The notes: a model not told the origin generated them from the sequence alone. Shown: positions 1-10,462, counted from the first letter of the stretch. The stretch is DNA of 64,000 nt from Bradyrhizobium sp. AUGA SZCCT0283 (GCF_018130385.1 NZ_JAFCLU010000001.1:558001-622000), one strand, 5' to 3'. Numbers and translations: made by a program.

Positions 1-9
1 GCGCGCCGC

Positions 10-816
10 TCAGTTCGCCGGTGTAGTGTAGTTGGTGAAGTCGATCTTGAAGATGCCGGGGTCGACCTTCTTGGTCGAGTCCAGATTGTAGACCGCAACC
101 GTGGTGTCGTAGCCCTGCGGGTCGGTCACCGTCCATTGTTTGAGCTGGCCGTCCTTGGTGCCGACCATCAGCATCAGCCGGCTGGTGCCGATCAGGGCCT
201 GCTTCTCCTCGATGGTGACGCTGATGTAGACGTCATCGGCCATGACGTTGACGACATTGGTGTCCTTCAGCAGATCGATCCGGTCCGACAGCAGGAAGCG
301 CAGCGGCGTTTGCGACAGCGGATAGATGTCCTGGGTCGCAAGCTTCGTATCCCGCACCGCCAGCGACGAGCCGTCGGCGATGATCGCGATCGGGCTGGGC
401 GCATCGTACTCGAAACGCACCTTGCCCGGCTTCTGGATGTAGAAATCGCCCTTGGTCTTGCTGCCGTCGGGGCCGACCTGGACGAAATTTCCGACCAGCG
501 TCTGCAGCGAGGACAGGTAGGAACTGACCCGGGCAGCCTGCGCCTTCTGGTTGGCGTCGAAGGTAGCAAAAATATTGGCCGGGACATTGCGGTGCGGGTC
601 GGGAATCACCGGGTTTGGCGGCGCCTGGGTAGCGCCGGTGGTCATCGGCGCCCTGTCCTGCGCGCTCATCTGCACGCCGCCGTCGCGGGCCTTGGGCGCG
701 GGCTTCGGAACCGGGACGGTCTGCGAGAGAGCCTGCGTCGCGAAGCCTGCGATGGATGTGGCGATCAAAAGGGCCAGTCCGGAGCGCAGCCCGCGATGGG
801 TGGGTTGTTGTGTCAT
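10..816 (-). CDS. lolA: Outer-membrane lipoprotein carrier protein LolA
   Basis: Periplasmic chaperone that accepts lipoproteins from the inner-membrane LolCDE exporter and carries them to the outer membrane. The 268-residue product has a basic N-terminus, a hydrophobic export segment (about residues 12-31), a proline-rich low-complexity stretch to about residue 80, then the LolA fold. The family signature KVRFEYDAPSP near residue 132 is visible. The long Pro-rich linker makes it longer than enterobacterial LolA. It lies downstream of ftsK in the same direction with a 122-bp gap, an arrangement I know from other alphaproteobacteria. The ATG at 816 directly precedes the export signal. The stop lies 9 bp from the window edge. 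Confidence 0.9.
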   Translation of the reverse strand: MTQQPTHRGLRSGLALLIATSIAGFATQALSQTVPVPKPAPKARDGGVQMSAQDRAPMTTGATQAPPNPVIPDPHRNVPANIFATFDANQKAQAARVSSYLSSLQTLVGNFVQVGPDGSKTKGDFYIQKPGKVRFEYDAPSPIAIIADGSSLAVRDTKLATQDIYPLSQTPLRFLLSDRIDLLKDTNVVNVMADDVYISVTIEEKQALIGTSRLMLMVGTKDGQLKQWTVTDPQGYDTTVAVYNLDSTKKVDPGIFKIDFTNYTTPAN

Positions 817-938
817 CAGGTATTTCGGATCTCTATTAGACGAGGCATCCCGCTACCAACCATTTTATCGTGCTTTCGACCAAAGGAGGTATCGTTTTTC
901 CGTGAAATCGTTGCGCCGAGCCCGTTCGGCGCCGACAT

Positions 939-3380
939 CTAGAATCCGCCCTCTTCCTCCGCGACCAGAATTTCGCGCTTGCCGGCGTGATTTGCCTGCC
1001 CGACGATGCCCTCGAGTTCCATCCGCTCCATCAACGACGCGGCGCGGTTATAGCCGATTTGCAGGCGGCGTTGAATGTAGGAAGTCGAGGCTTTGCGGTC
1101 CCGCTTGACGATCGCAACCGCCTGCGAGAACAGGTCGCCGCCGCCATCGCCGCCCATGCCGGTGGAATCGAATACTGCGCCGTCTTCATCAGTCGGCTCT
1201 TCCGCCGTGACCGCCTCCAGATATTCCGGCTGGCCCTGCGTCTTGAGATGACGCACGACCTTCTCGACCTCCTCGTCGGAAACGAACGGCCCGTGCACGC
1301 GGCTGATGCGTCCGCCGCCGGCCATATAGAGCATGTCGCCCTGGCCGAGCAGTTGCTCGGCGCCCATTTCGCCGAGGATGGTGCGGCTGTCGATTTTCGA
1401 GGTGACCTGAAACGAGATGCGGGTCGGGAAGTTCGCCTTGATGGTGCCGGTGATGACGTCGACCGACGGACGCTGGGTGGCGAGGATCACGTGCAGGCCG
1501 GCGGCGCGCGCCATCTGTGCCAGACGCTGCACCGCGCCTTCGATGTCCTTGCCGGCCACCATCATCAGGTCGGCCATTTCGTCGACGATGATGACGATAT
1601 AGGGCAGCGGATCGAGGTCGAGCTTTTCTTCCTCGTAGATCGCCTTGCCGGTTTCCTTGTCGAAGCCGGTATGCACCGTGCGCGTCAGCTCTTCGCCCTT
1701 GCCCTTGGCTTCGACGAGGCGCTGGTTGTAGCCGTCGATGTTGCGCACACCGAGCTTGGCCATTTTCTTGTAGCGCTCTTCCATCTCGCGCACGGCCCAT
1801 TTCAGCGCGACCACCGCCTTCTTCGGATCGGTCACGACCGGCGTGAGGAGATGCGGGATGCCGTCATAGACGGAGAGTTCGAGCATTTTTGGATCGACCA
1901 TGATCAGGCGGCACTGATCCGGCCGCAAGCGGTAGACCAGGCTCAGGATCATGGTGTTGATCGCGACCGATTTGCCGGAGCCGGTGGTGCCGGCGATCAG
2001 CATATGGGGCGTGCGCGCCAGATCGATGATGATGGACTCGCCGCCGATGTTCTTGCCGAGGCAGAGCGGCAGCTTCGCGTGCGACTCGTCCTTTGCGGTC
2101 AGCAATTCGCGCAGGTAAACCTTTTCGCGATGCGCATTCGGCAGTTCGATGCCAATGGCGTTGCGGCCGGCGACCACGGCGACGCGGGCCGAGAGCGCGC
2201 TCATCGAGCGGGCGATATCGTCGGCAAGGCCGATCACGCGCGAGGATTTGATGCCGGGCGCGGGTTCGAGTTCGTAGAGCGTCACGACCGGGCCGGGATT
2301 GGCCTTGACGATCTCGCCGCGGACGCCGAAATCGCCGAGCACGCCTTCCAGCGCACGCGAATTGGCCTCCAGTTCGGCCTTGCTGAGGGGCTGCCGGTCC
2401 GACGCCTTGGGCGCCGTGAGCACCGAGACCGAAGGCAGCTCGAATTTCTCCGATTTGCGCGCCGCGGCGCGCGGCGCGGCCTTCTTGCGCGGGGCGCGGG
2501 CGGCCGGGACTTCCTCGTCCTCGTCTTCCTCTTCTTCCTCGTCCTCCAATTCTTCGTCCCGCGGGACCAGTGCCGGCGCAGCACGGCCGCGGAGGCTCGG
2601 TTCCTGACGTTCGAACGAGGCCGTGCGAGGCGGCGGCGAACTCGACACCAGCGATCGATAGGCCGCGCTCATCAGCCAGGCGAGCCGCGCCTTCGCGCTC
2701 ATCAGCGCGTGATACACCCATCCGAGCGAAACCGAACTGCGATCGCCTTCTTCCTCGAAGGGCGTGTCATCGTCCTCGATCGGTGTCAGCTCTTCATCTC
2801 TTGGGCGCGAGCCCCAGCCGCTGGCAAACAGGAAGGCCGTGCACATCGCCGCGAACAGGATGATGCCGAGCACGAGACGATAGGTGAAGCCGGCCGGACC
2901 GAATACCACGGCCGGCGCCCGCACCAGCGCGTCGCCGACGACGCCGCCAAGGCCGGTTGGCAGCGCCCACGCTCCGCCATGCGGCCAGCAGCTTGCAAAG
3001 CCTGCCGCGAGCACCGCGCAGAGAATCCAGCATCCAAGGCGCAGCGCTTCGCGATCGAAGGTGCGATGGGTCAGCATGCGCCAGCCCCACACCGCGACGG
3101 GGAGGATCAGCATGATCGCGCCGAGGCCGAGAATCTGCATCAGCAGATCGGCGCCGATCGCGCCGGGGTAGCCGAGAACGTTGCGGATCGGACGCGACGT
3201 GGCGTGGCTCAGGCTCGGATCCTGCACCGACCACGTCATCAACGCCGCCGCCGCCACGCCGGACAGCGCGATCAGGCTGAGGCCGGCAAGCTCGCGCAGG
3301 CGCCGTGCGAGGGCGTCGCGGATTGAGACCGGCAGATGGCCGACCAGGGGAATGACACGTTCGATCGCTGGCATGCTCAT
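939..3380 (-). CDS. ftsK: DNA translocase FtsK
   Basis: Septum-located ATPase that pumps DNA during division and helps resolve chromosome dimers with XerCD. Of 813 residues, roughly 1-190 hold about four membrane segments; an acidic linker with a run of Glu/Asp lies near 275-290; the motor follows with Walker [10 protein letters not shown] near 463 and Walker [13 protein letters not shown] near 585; a C-terminal winged-helix gamma domain (about 745-805) should read KOPS sequences. The linker is short compared with E. coli FtsK, as is usual in alphaproteobacteria. The start is only 12 bp after the stop of the upstream aminotransferase gene, so they are probably co-transcribed. Confidence 0.97.
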   Translation of the reverse strand: MSMPAIERVIPLVGHLPVSIRDALARRLRELAGLSLIALSGVAAAALMTWSVQDPSLSHATSRPIRNVLGYPGAIGADLLMQILGLGAIMLILPVAVWGWRMLTHRTFDREALRLGCWILCAVLAAGFASCWPHGGAWALPTGLGGVVGDALVRAPAVVFGPAGFTYRLVLGIILFAAMCTAFLFASGWGSRPRDEELTPIEDDDTPFEEEGDRSSVSLGWVYHALMSAKARLAWLMSAAYRSLVSSSPPPRTASFERQEPSLRGRAAPALVPRDEELEDEEEEEDEDEEVPAARAPRKKAAPRAAARKSEKFELPSVSVLTAPKASDRQPLSKAELEANSRALEGVLGDFGVRGEIVKANPGPVVTLYELEPAPGIKSSRVIGLADDIARSMSALSARVAVVAGRNAIGIELPNAHREKVYLRELLTAKDESHAKLPLCLGKNIGGESIIIDLARTPHMLIAGTTGSGKSVAINTMILSLVYRLRPDQCRLIMVDPKMLELSVYDGIPHLLTPVVTDPKKAVVALKWAVREMEERYKKMAKLGVRNIDGYNQRLVEAKGKGEELTRTVHTGFDKETGKAIYEEEKLDLDPLPYIVIIVDEMADLMMVAGKDIEGAVQRLAQMARAAGLHVILATQRPSVDVITGTIKANFPTRISFQVTSKIDSRTILGEMGAEQLLGQGDMLYMAGGGRISRVHGPFVSDEEVEKVVRHLKTQGQPEYLEAVTAEEPTDEDGAVFDSTGMGGDGGGDLFSQAVAIVKRDRKASTSYIQRRLQIGYNRAASLMERMELEGIVGQANHAGKREILVAEEEGGF

Positions 3381-3392
3381 GGGGCCCTGCGA

Positions 3393-4616
3393 CTAATCCA
3401 GAATTTCGACCAGCCGGTGCAGCGCCTCGGCCGTTGATTCACTGTCGGAGACCAGCGCGAGACGGATGTAGCCTGCGCCGGGATTGAAACCGTCGTTCTG
3501 CGGCCGCGACAGATAACTTCCCGGGATCACGCGGACGCCCGCGTCCCGATAGAGTTTGATAGCCGTCGCCTCGTCGCCGCCGCGCCCGGAGACGTCGAGC
3601 CAGGCGCAGAAACCGCCGGCGGGCCGCACATAGCCGTATCGGCTGCCGAGAATCTGGTCGGCGAGATCGAACTTGATACGGTAGAGCCGGCGATTTTCTT
3701 CGACGTGCTTTTCGTCGCTATAGGCGGCGACCGCGACATGCTGCAGCGGCACCGGCACCTGAGGTGCGGCGACATTGCGCAATTCGTGAAAGGCCGAGAG
3801 AAACTTTCGGTCGCCGGCGGCAAAGCCGACGCGCATGCCGGGCAGGTTCGAGCGCTTCGACAGCGACTGGAACGCAACGACGTTGGTGAAGTCGGGCCCG
3901 GCGCATTCCAGCGCGCTGCCCGGCGCCTGCCTGGTGTAGATTTCCGAATAGCACTCGTCGCTCAGGATCATGAAGCCGTGGCGGTCGGCGAGTTTCTTCA
4001 AGCGGATGAAGTAGTCGCGCGAGGCGACGGCGCCTTGCGGATTGGCGGGCGAGGCGATGAACATCGCAACGGTTCTGGCCAGCGTCACCTCGTCGAGCGC
4101 ATCGAGATCCGGCAAAAATCCGTTGGCGAGCGTGGCCGGCAGGTAGACCAGTTCGCAACCGGCGGCGCGGGCGCCTGCGCCATAGGCCGGATAAAACGGG
4201 TTGGGCATCAGGATCGCGGGCCTGCCCTTGCGTGGGCCGACATAGCGGGCGGCGGTGATCGCCGCGAAAAAAAGCCCCTCGCGGCTGCCGTTCAGCACCA
4301 GGATTTCGCTTTCGGGATCGACCGGCCGCGGCAGGTCGAACCGGGTGGTCAGCCAGTTTGCTGCGGCGCGCCGGAACGGCTCGATCCCCTTGGCAAGGGG
4401 ATAGCGGCCGAAATCAGCGATGTGTTTCGCCAGGACCGGCCCGACAAAATCCGGTACCGGATGCTGCGGCTCGCCTAATGACAGTGTAATCAATGGCTTG
4501 GCAGGTTGGTACGGTGCCAGCAGTTCGGTCGTCCGGATAAACGGCGAGCGCTCGGCCTGACCGGCAGGTACGCTGCCGGCGCCCTGCGCCACGCCGGAAG
4601 AGGCAGTCATTGCCAT
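3393..4616 (-). CDS. Class I/II PLP-dependent aminotransferase
   Basis: Fold-type I aminotransferase of 407 residues. The PLP-binding features are visible: the SPANPQGAV segment, SDECYSEIY, and the Schiff-base lysine region SLSKRSNLPGMRVGF. It resembles DapC/ArgD-type succinyldiaminopimelate aminotransferases and alanine/LL-diaminopimelate aminotransferases; substrate cannot be settled from sequence alone. It is the first gene of an apparent aminotransferase-ftsK(-lolA) transcription unit. Two Met codons lie close together at the start (4616 and 4610); the upstream one is used here. Confidence 0.88.
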   Translation of the reverse strand: MAMTASSGVAQGAGSVPAGQAERSPFIRTTELLAPYQPAKPLITLSLGEPQHPVPDFVGPVLAKHIADFGRYPLAKGIEPFRRAAANWLTTRFDLPRPVDPESEILVLNGSREGLFFAAITAARYVGPRKGRPAILMPNPFYPAYGAGARAAGCELVYLPATLANGFLPDLDALDEVTLARTVAMFIASPANPQGAVASRDYFIRLKKLADRHGFMILSDECYSEIYTRQAPGSALECAGPDFTNVVAFQSLSKRSNLPGMRVGFAAGDRKFLSAFHELRNVAAPQVPVPLQHVAVAAYSDEKHVEENRRLYRIKFDLADQILGSRYGYVRPAGGFCAWLDVSGRGGDEATAIKLYRDAGVRVIPGSYLSRPQNDGFNPGAGYIRLALVSDSESTAEALHRLVEILD

Positions 4617-4859
4617 GTCTGAAACGCCAGCACTTTCAAAAGCGGTCGAGGGCCCAAACCGATGACCGGAAACACATCAAACCACCATAGATACGGCGAG
4701 GTTAAGACGCGATTAACCATCGGTGCTAGCGTGGATTTTGCTGGATTGTCGGGACGTCGCCGAGGCCACCATGCCCAAAGTTGCCAAGAATGGCAGAGTC
4801 ACAGTTCCGAAGCTGCTCCGCGGCGACTGAACGACCGCCGCGGTGATGATGCGCTGGCA

Positions 4860-5264
4860 CTACCGCTGCGGCAGCCGCTCGAAGGCCGGCATGCCCTCGG
4901 GCACGTGGTGGAACGCCTGCTTGTCGAGCGTGTGGATCGCCATCTGCGGATTGAAGAGAGCGGGATTGTCGAAGGTTCCGACCTTGAGCACCACGGCAGG
5001 CAATCCGGGCACCTTGGTCACCAAATGGGTCCCGCATTCCGGGCAGAATTCACGCGTCACGGCGCGCTCGAGGTCGCTGCGGGTGAACTGCTTCGGCTGG
5101 CTTGCGGTGTATTTGAAGCCGCTGACCGGCATCGCCACGAACATGTTCGGCGCGCCGCCGGAGATATACTGGCATTCGCGGCAGTGGCACTGCGCCGCCA
5201 TCATCGGCTCGCCCTCGGCCTCGTAACGCACCTTGCCGCAATAGCATCCGCCTTCGACTCTCAT
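4860..5264 (-). CDS. GFA/CENP-V family zinc protein
   Basis: Small 134-residue enzyme-like protein of the glutathione-dependent formaldehyde-activating (GFA) family. The zinc-ligand pattern is plain: GGCYCGKVRYE at the N-terminus, CHCRECQ near residue 27, and FCPECGTHL near residue 74. The family binds zinc through these cysteines; many members have no proven activity on S-hydroxymethylglutathione, so the reaction is uncertain. It stands alone, downstream of the amtB terminator. A GAGGA-type ribosome binding site lies just before the ATG at 5264. Confidence 0.88.
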   Translation of the reverse strand: MRVEGGCYCGKVRYEAEGEPMMAAQCHCRECQYISGGAPNMFVAMPVSGFKYTASQPKQFTRSDLERAVTREFCPECGTHLVTKVPGLPAVVLKVGTFDNPALFNPQMAIHTLDKQAFHHVPEGMPAFERLPQR

Positions 5265-5351
5265 GACGTCCTCCCGTTTTTTTGCCTGGCTTCTTCGCCC
5301 AGCTTTTGCCGTTCAATCGTAGCGGGCCAATACGGCAATCTTTCTCAACGG

Positions 5352-5391
5352 GCAGCAAAAAGAAAGGGGCTCCAACTTGCGCTGGAGCCCC
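5352..5391 (-). terminator. Intrinsic terminator of the glnK-amtB cluster
   Basis: A perfect 9-bp stem (arms 5366-5374 and 5383-5391, GGGGCTCCA/TGGAGCCCC) with an 8-nt loop is followed on the minus strand by TTTCTTTTT. It lies about 80 bp after the amtB stop at 5472, where an intrinsic terminator is expected. Confidence 0.88.
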
Positions 5392-5471
5392 TCAACGGTC
5401 AGGGCATTGCCGGGTATGTGCCCGAACCGGAGTTGTGGGGATGACCTTTGGAGATCATCCCCCGGGAGAAC

Positions 5472-6920
5472 TTACATGTTGTAGGCGCGCTCGGTGTGCT
5501 CGGTGACGTCGAGGCCTTCACGCTCGGTTTCGACGTTGACGCGCAGGCCGACGATCACGTCGACCACCTTGTAGAGGATCGCCGAGCCGACGCCCGACCA
5601 AACCAGCGTGGTGCTGACGCCCCAGAGCTGGGAGATCATCTGCGCCGCGAAGTCGTAGTCGGCGACCTTCGGCGGAACGGCGGTGTAGTCGATGATGCCC
5701 GCACCACCGAGGGCCGGATTCACCAGGATGCCGGTGCCGAGCGCGCCGACGATGCCGCCGATGCAGTGAACGCCGAACACGTCGAGCGAGTCGTCATAGC
5801 CGAGCGAGTTCTTCACCACGGTGCAGAAGAACAGGCAGACGACGCCGACCACGAGGCCGAGCACGATCGCGCCCATCGGACCGGCATAGCCGGCAGCGGG
5901 CGTGACCGCCACGAGGCCTGCCACCGCGCCGGACAACGCGCCGAGCACGGAGGGATGACCCTTGACGATCCATTCCGCGAACATCCAGGCCAGCGCCGCC
6001 GCTGCGGTTGCAACGAAGGAGTTGGTCATGGCGAGCGCGGCGCCGCCGGAGGCTTCCAGGTTCGATCCGGCGTTGAAGCCGAACCAGCCGACCCAGAGCA
6101 GCGAGGCGCCGATCATGGTCATGGTCAGCGAGTGCGGAGCCATCAGCTCCTTGCCGTAGCCGACGCGCTTGCCGATCAGGAGCGCACCGACGAGACCGGC
6201 GATGCCGGCGTTGATGTGCACCACGGTGCCGCCGGCGAAGTCGATCGCACCCTTCTTGAAGATCCAGCCGGCGTCGGCGTTGATCTCGTCGAGCTTGGCC
6301 TGCGCCGCGGTCTTCGCCGCACCGTCAGCAGCCGCGGCGAGCGCCTTGGCGGCATCCTGGATCATGTCCGGACCGGGCCAGTACCAGACCATGTGCGCGA
6401 TCGGGAAGTAGATCAGCGTCACCCAGAGCGGGATGAACAGCGCGATCGCCGCGAACTTCATGCGCTCGGCAAAGGCGCCGACGATCAGCGCGGGCGTGAT
6501 CGCCGCGAAGGTCATCTGGAAGCAGACATAGACCAGTTCCGAGATGTTGGCGTCCACCGAGAAGGTAGCTGCCTTCGAATCGGTGGTGATGCCCATCATG
6601 AAGGCTTTCGAGAAGCCGCCGATGAAGTCGGAACCGCCGGTGAAGGCGAGGCTGTAGCCGTAGAGCGCCCAGAGCACGGTGACGATGCAGACGGTGTAGA
6701 AGACCTGCATCAGCACCGAGAGCATGTTCTTGGAACGGACGAGACCGCCATAGAACAGCGCCAGGCCCGGGATGGTCATCAACAGCACCAGCACTGTCGA
6801 CGTCAGCATCCAGGCGTTGTCGCCCTTGTTGACGGTTGGTTCGGCGTAGGCAGCGGTCGCGGCGAACAGGCCGACTGCGAGGGCCGCCAGTCCCGCGCTA
6901 TAGGGACGTTTAAACGTCAT
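5472..6920 (-). CDS. amtB: Ammonium transporter AmtB (copy 1)
   Basis: Inner-membrane trimeric ammonium channel/transporter of 482 residues. There is a cleavable signal-like N-terminus ending near AAYA-E, then about 11 membrane helices beginning with the hallmark IPGLALFYGGLVRSKN. The twin pore histidines are visible in GGTVVHINAG and DVFGVHCIGG. An Ala-rich, Lys/Asp-containing insertion (about residues 185-215) enlarges a periplasmic loop relative to E. coli AmtB and to copy 2. It lies 38 bp after glnK copy 1, so the two are probably co-transcribed and the PII protein gates the channel. Confidence 0.96.
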   Translation of the reverse strand: MTFKRPYSAGLAALAVGLFAATAAYAEPTVNKGDNAWMLTSTVLVLLMTIPGLALFYGGLVRSKNMLSVLMQVFYTVCIVTVLWALYGYSLAFTGGSDFIGGFSKAFMMGITTDSKAATFSVDANISELVYVCFQMTFAAITPALIVGAFAERMKFAAIALFIPLWVTLIYFPIAHMVWYWPGPDMIQDAAKALAAAADGAAKTAAQAKLDEINADAGWIFKKGAIDFAGGTVVHINAGIAGLVGALLIGKRVGYGKELMAPHSLTMTMIGASLLWVGWFGFNAGSNLEASGGAALAMTNSFVATAAAALAWMFAEWIVKGHPSVLGALSGAVAGLVAVTPAAGYAGPMGAIVLGLVVGVVCLFFCTVVKNSLGYDDSLDVFGVHCIGGIVGALGTGILVNPALGGAGIIDYTAVPPKVADYDFAAQMISQLWGVSTTLVWSGVGSAILYKVVDVIVGLRVNVETEREGLDVTEHTERAYNM

Positions 6921-6958
6921 TTGGTTTTACTCCTGAGTGGGAAGGTTTGAGCGCGAAA

Positions 6959-7297
6959 TCAGAGGGCCGCGGCATCCGCCTCACCCGTGCGGATGCGCAC
7001 CGCATGGTCGAGGTTGATGACGAAGATCTTGCCGTCGCCGATCTGGCCAGTCTTGGCAGCTGAGGTGATGGCGTCGATGGTCTTGTCGACCTGATCCGAG
7101 GCCACAGCGACCTCGATCTTGATCTTGGGCAGGAAGCTCACAGCATATTCGGCGCCGCGATAGATTTCCGTGTGGCCCTTCTGGCGGCCATAACCTTTGA
7201 CTTCCGTCACCGTGAGACCGTGAACGCCAATGGCGGTCAGGGCGTCACGGACTTCTTCGAGTTTGAATGGCTTGATGATCGCCATAACAATTTTCAT
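6959..7297 (-). CDS. glnK: PII nitrogen regulatory protein GlnK (copy 1)
   Basis: Trimeric PII signal protein of 112 residues that binds ATP, ADP and 2-oxoglutarate, is uridylylated when nitrogen is scarce, and blocks AmtB when it is not. The start [16 protein letters not shown] is canonical; the longer frame upstream is not conserved-looking, so I use the ATG at 7297. The uridylylated Tyr51 lies in TEIYRGAEY of the T-loop. It is directly upstream of amtB copy 1. A sigma-54-like site about 106 bp upstream suggests nitrogen control. Confidence 0.96.
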   Translation of the reverse strand: MKIVMAIIKPFKLEEVRDALTAIGVHGLTVTEVKGYGRQKGHTEIYRGAEYAVSFLPKIKIEVAVASDQVDKTIDAITSAAKTGQIGDGKIFVINLDHAVRIRTGEADAAAL

Positions 7298-7402
7298 GGG
7301 TCCTATCCCCGCTTGGGCCCGGTTCAGACCGACCGGGCGTTCTCGACTGAGGTTCACCACGCGGAGATGTTCACTACGCGGGCACAGCCAGGACCCTTAG
7401 AA

Positions 7403-7417
7403 TCAAATGCCGTGCCA
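7403..7417 (-). promoter_or_regulatory. Candidate sigma-54 promoter for glnK-amtB copy 1
   Basis: On the minus strand the site reads TGGCACG-GCAT-TTGA. The -24 half is a perfect consensus match with correct 10-nt spacing between the GG and the -12 dinucleotide; the -12 half has GA in place of GC, which weakens the call. Location before a PII gene fits RpoN/NtrC control. Confidence 0.45.
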
Positions 7418-7602
7418 GATCGGGACCATTCACTAAGAGATTATGAATCCGGCCCTTTTCGCCCTTTGCGGGAATTGCACTTTCCTGCGCCATTCGGTCG
7501 CGCCCAAAGTGTAGTCAGGCCTGCACAAATTGTGAGCAGGCCCTTGCCGGCGTCACAATCCTGCTCAGCGGCCGGGCAGGAAACGGTAATTGGGTGGGTG
7601 GC

Positions 7603-8907
7603 CTATTGCAGCGCCTCGCCGTGCTGCGAGATGTCGAGGCCCTCCAGCTCCTGCTGCAGCGACACCCGCAGCGGCGCGAACACACCCACCAGCTTGAGCA
7701 GCACAAAGGTGATGCCGCCGGACCACACCAGGGTGGCGGCGATCCCATAGAGCTGGATCAGGACCTGTTGCGCATTGCCCTCGATCAGGCCTGCGGTGCC
7801 GCCGATCGCGTTCACCGCAAACACGCCGGCGAGCAATGTGCCGGTCAATCCGCCAATGCCGTGGACGCCGAACACGTCGAGCGAGTCGTCATATTTGAAG
7901 CGCTGCTTGAGCCAGGTGCAGGCCCAGAAACAGAGCGTTCCCGCGACGATGCCGATGATGACGCCATGCCACGGCGCCACGAATCCAGAGGCTGGCGTGA
8001 TGGTGCCAAGACCCGCGACAGCGCCCGAAATCATGCCGAGTACCGATGGCTTGCGCCGTGTCGCCCATTCGATCGCGGCCCAGGTCAGCGCGCCGGCGCA
8101 GGCGGCCAGATGTGTCGCGGTGATCGCCATGACCGCGCGCGAATTCGCAGCCAGCGCCGATCCGCCGTTGAAGCCGAACCAGCCGACCCACAACAAACCG
8201 GTGCCGATCACGGCGAGCGACAGGTCGAACGGCGCGAGGTTCTCGCTGCCATAGCCCTGACGCCGGCCCATCACCGTCGCGGCAACCAGTCCGCCGATGC
8301 CGGCGGAAAGATGCACGACGAGGCCGCCGGCGAAATCCAGCACGCCCATGGTGCCGAGGAAACCGCCGCCCCACACCCAGTGTGCGAGCGGCACATAAAC
8401 GAAGGTGAACCAGCCGATTGAAAACAGCAGATAGGCCGAGAACCGCATCCGGTCCGCCACGGCGCCCGCCACCAGCGCTACCGTGATGATCGCAAACGTC
8501 ATCTGATACAGCATGAAAAGCGCTTCCGGAATCGTCTTCGCCGCCGGGTTGACGCTCTCCATCGTCATTCCGATCAGGAACCAGCGATCGAGCGTGCCGA
8601 TCCAGGGACCATCGCCGACGAAGGCCAGCGAATAGCCGAACGCCACCCAGAGAATCGAGATGACCGCGACGGCAGAGAGGCTCTGCGCCATTGTCGCCAG
8701 CACGTTCTTCTTGCGCACCATGCCGGAATAGAACAGCGCCAGGCCCGGTATCGTCATCATCAAGACCAGCGCGGTGGCGACGATCATCCACGCGGTGTCG
8801 GCGGCGTTGATGGTGGACGTCTCGGCCAGGGCCGGCGTCGCGAGCGAGCTCGCCGCAAGAGTGATGAGCGCAGCATTACCCGCTGCACGATACGATGGTG
8901 CCCCCAT
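7603..8907 (-). CDS. amtB: Ammonium transporter AmtB (copy 2)
   Basis: Second ammonium transporter, 434 residues, with a signal-like N-terminus (to about residue 28) and the same core motifs as copy 1: IPGLALFYSGMVRKKN, GGLVVHLSAG and DVFGVHGIGG, the last two carrying the pore histidines. It lacks the Ala-rich insertion of copy 1 and has clearly diverged, so the two copies are probably not functionally identical. It follows glnK copy 2 by 79 bp, and about 305 bp separate it from glnK copy 1 downstream. Confidence 0.95.
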   Translation of the reverse strand: MGAPSYRAAGNAALITLAASSLATPALAETSTINAADTAWMIVATALVLMMTIPGLALFYSGMVRKKNVLATMAQSLSAVAVISILWVAFGYSLAFVGDGPWIGTLDRWFLIGMTMESVNPAAKTIPEALFMLYQMTFAIITVALVAGAVADRMRFSAYLLFSIGWFTFVYVPLAHWVWGGGFLGTMGVLDFAGGLVVHLSAGIGGLVAATVMGRRQGYGSENLAPFDLSLAVIGTGLLWVGWFGFNGGSALAANSRAVMAITATHLAACAGALTWAAIEWATRRKPSVLGMISGAVAGLGTITPASGFVAPWHGVIIGIVAGTLCFWACTWLKQRFKYDDSLDVFGVHGIGGLTGTLLAGVFAVNAIGGTAGLIEGNAQQVLIQLYGIAATLVWSGGITFVLLKLVGVFAPLRVSLQQELEGLDISQHGEALQ

Positions 8908-8986
8908 GGAATTCCCCCGGCTGTTGTCGTTTCTTGGCTGGCGCGTTTCAGCGTCGTTGCCGCCGCGCTTTGGATTCAGTGATGTC

Positions 8987-9478
<492 letters not shown>

Positions 9479-9571
9479 TCACTGTACAGGCGGCGGGATC
9501 GTCCGCCAAAATGCGGTTTCACCGCCAGCTATTCGGCTGGCTTCCCCCTCTCCACGGCTCAAGGGACAAAA

Positions 9572-10447
9572 ATGTCGAACCGATCGTGGTTTTATGCATC
9601 CAGCGGCCAGCAACAGGGCCCCTATCCGGAGGCGCAGCTTCGCGACCTCATGACCCGGGGCATGGTTGGGGCGGACACGTTGGTCTGGACCGAGGGGATG
9701 TCGGGCTGGCAGCGGGCCGGAGACATTCCCGGCCTGGTCCCCGGCGGATCAGCCCCGCCCTCTATCGCGCACCCCGGCGGCCCGCCCGCGGTTGCGGCCG
9801 GCGGTTATGCCGGCGGAGCGCTGTCGGCCGACCTGCCGATTTGGCCCTTCCTTGGGCGAAGCCTGCTGTTCGTGATCGGCATGCTGTTGGTGATTCCGGC
9901 GCCCTGGACCGCGACCAGCTTCTATCGCTGGATGGCTTCCCGGCTTTACGTGCCGGGCCGGCCAAACATCGGTTTCACCGGCCAGCCCCTCGACATCTGG
10001 TACGTCTTCATCGCGATCGGCGCCCTGACCTATCTGGGCGCGGCCGACCTCTATTATCTGCAATACCTCTCCATTCCCATTCAGGCCGTGCTGTCCTGGA
10101 TGGTGATTCGGTGGATCGCTGCAAATCTCAGCTCCAACGGCCAGCAGCTTCCGATCTCCTTCGACGGCAGCGCGCTCGGGTACGTCGGCTGGCAGGTCCT
10201 GATGTATCTTTCGTTCCTCACGATTATCGGCTGGGCCTGGGTGATGACGGCCTGGATGCGCTGGATCTGCCGCAACATCAGCGGCACCCATCGTGAAGTC
10301 ATCTTCCTCGCTTCGGGACTGGAAGTGCTGTGGCGAACCATCGTGTTCGGGATCGGCTGCGTCTTCATCATCCCGATCCCGTGGGTGCTGCGCTGGTACG
10401 CAAGCTGGTACGTGTCGCAATTCGCGCTGGCCGACCGCACGGTCTGA
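9572..10447 (+). CDS. GYF_2 (DUF4339) domain membrane protein
   Basis: 291 residues. The N-terminal 50 residues form a GYF_2/DUF4339 module (WFYASSGQQQGPYPEAQLRDL and LVWTEGMSGWQRAGDIPGL, the second W-rich half). After a Gly/Pro-rich linker come about five to six hydrophobic segments, with Trp-rich loops reminiscent of DUF898/YjgN-type membrane proteins. The GYF_2 module is thought to bind peptides; no function is established. It is transcribed divergently from glnK copy 2 and converges on tesB. Confidence 0.75.
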   Translation: MSNRSWFYASSGQQQGPYPEAQLRDLMTRGMVGADTLVWTEGMSGWQRAGDIPGLVPGGSAPPSIAHPGGPPAVAAGGYAGGALSADLPIWPFLGRSLLFVIGMLLVIPAPWTATSFYRWMASRLYVPGRPNIGFTGQPLDIWYVFIAIGALTYLGAADLYYLQYLSIPIQAVLSWMVIRWIAANLSSNGQQLPISFDGSALGYVGWQVLMYLSFLTIIGWAWVMTAWMRWICRNISGTHREVIFLASGLEVLWRTIVFGIGCVFIIPIPWVLRWYASWYVSQFALADRTV

Positions 10448-10462
10448 CCGGAGCGCCCGCGC

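Noticed and set aside
4771..4830. 19-residue plus-strand frame MPKVAKNGRVTVPKLLRGD resembling the N-terminus of AbrB-type antitoxins
   Set aside because: The GRVTVPKLLR similarity is striking, but the frame is far too short for a swapped-hairpin domain, lacks a good ribosome binding site, and no toxin gene follows. At best a remnant.
5448..6950. 500-codon open frame on the plus strand opposite amtB
   Set aside because: It is the antisense shadow of a clear ammonium transporter gene and has the His/Asp/Arg-rich composition typical of antisense frames in high-GC DNA. The same holds for the long antisense frames opposite ftsK (987-3326), the MFS gene (25232-26278), purH (27277-28389) and the P450/cyclase genes.
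7597..7602. Possible extra gene in the 305-bp gap between amtB copy 2 and glnK copy 1
   Set aside because: The short frames here have no ribosome binding site or family features; the gap is better explained by a promoter region.
9512..9527. Sigma-54-like sequence TGGCGGT-N4-CCGC upstream of glnK copy 2 (minus strand)
   Set aside because: Only the GG/GC spacing fits; the -12 half lacks TT, and the sequence is itself a GC-rich palindrome. A plus-strand TGGCAC...TTGC at 9425 has 12 rather than 10 intervening bases.
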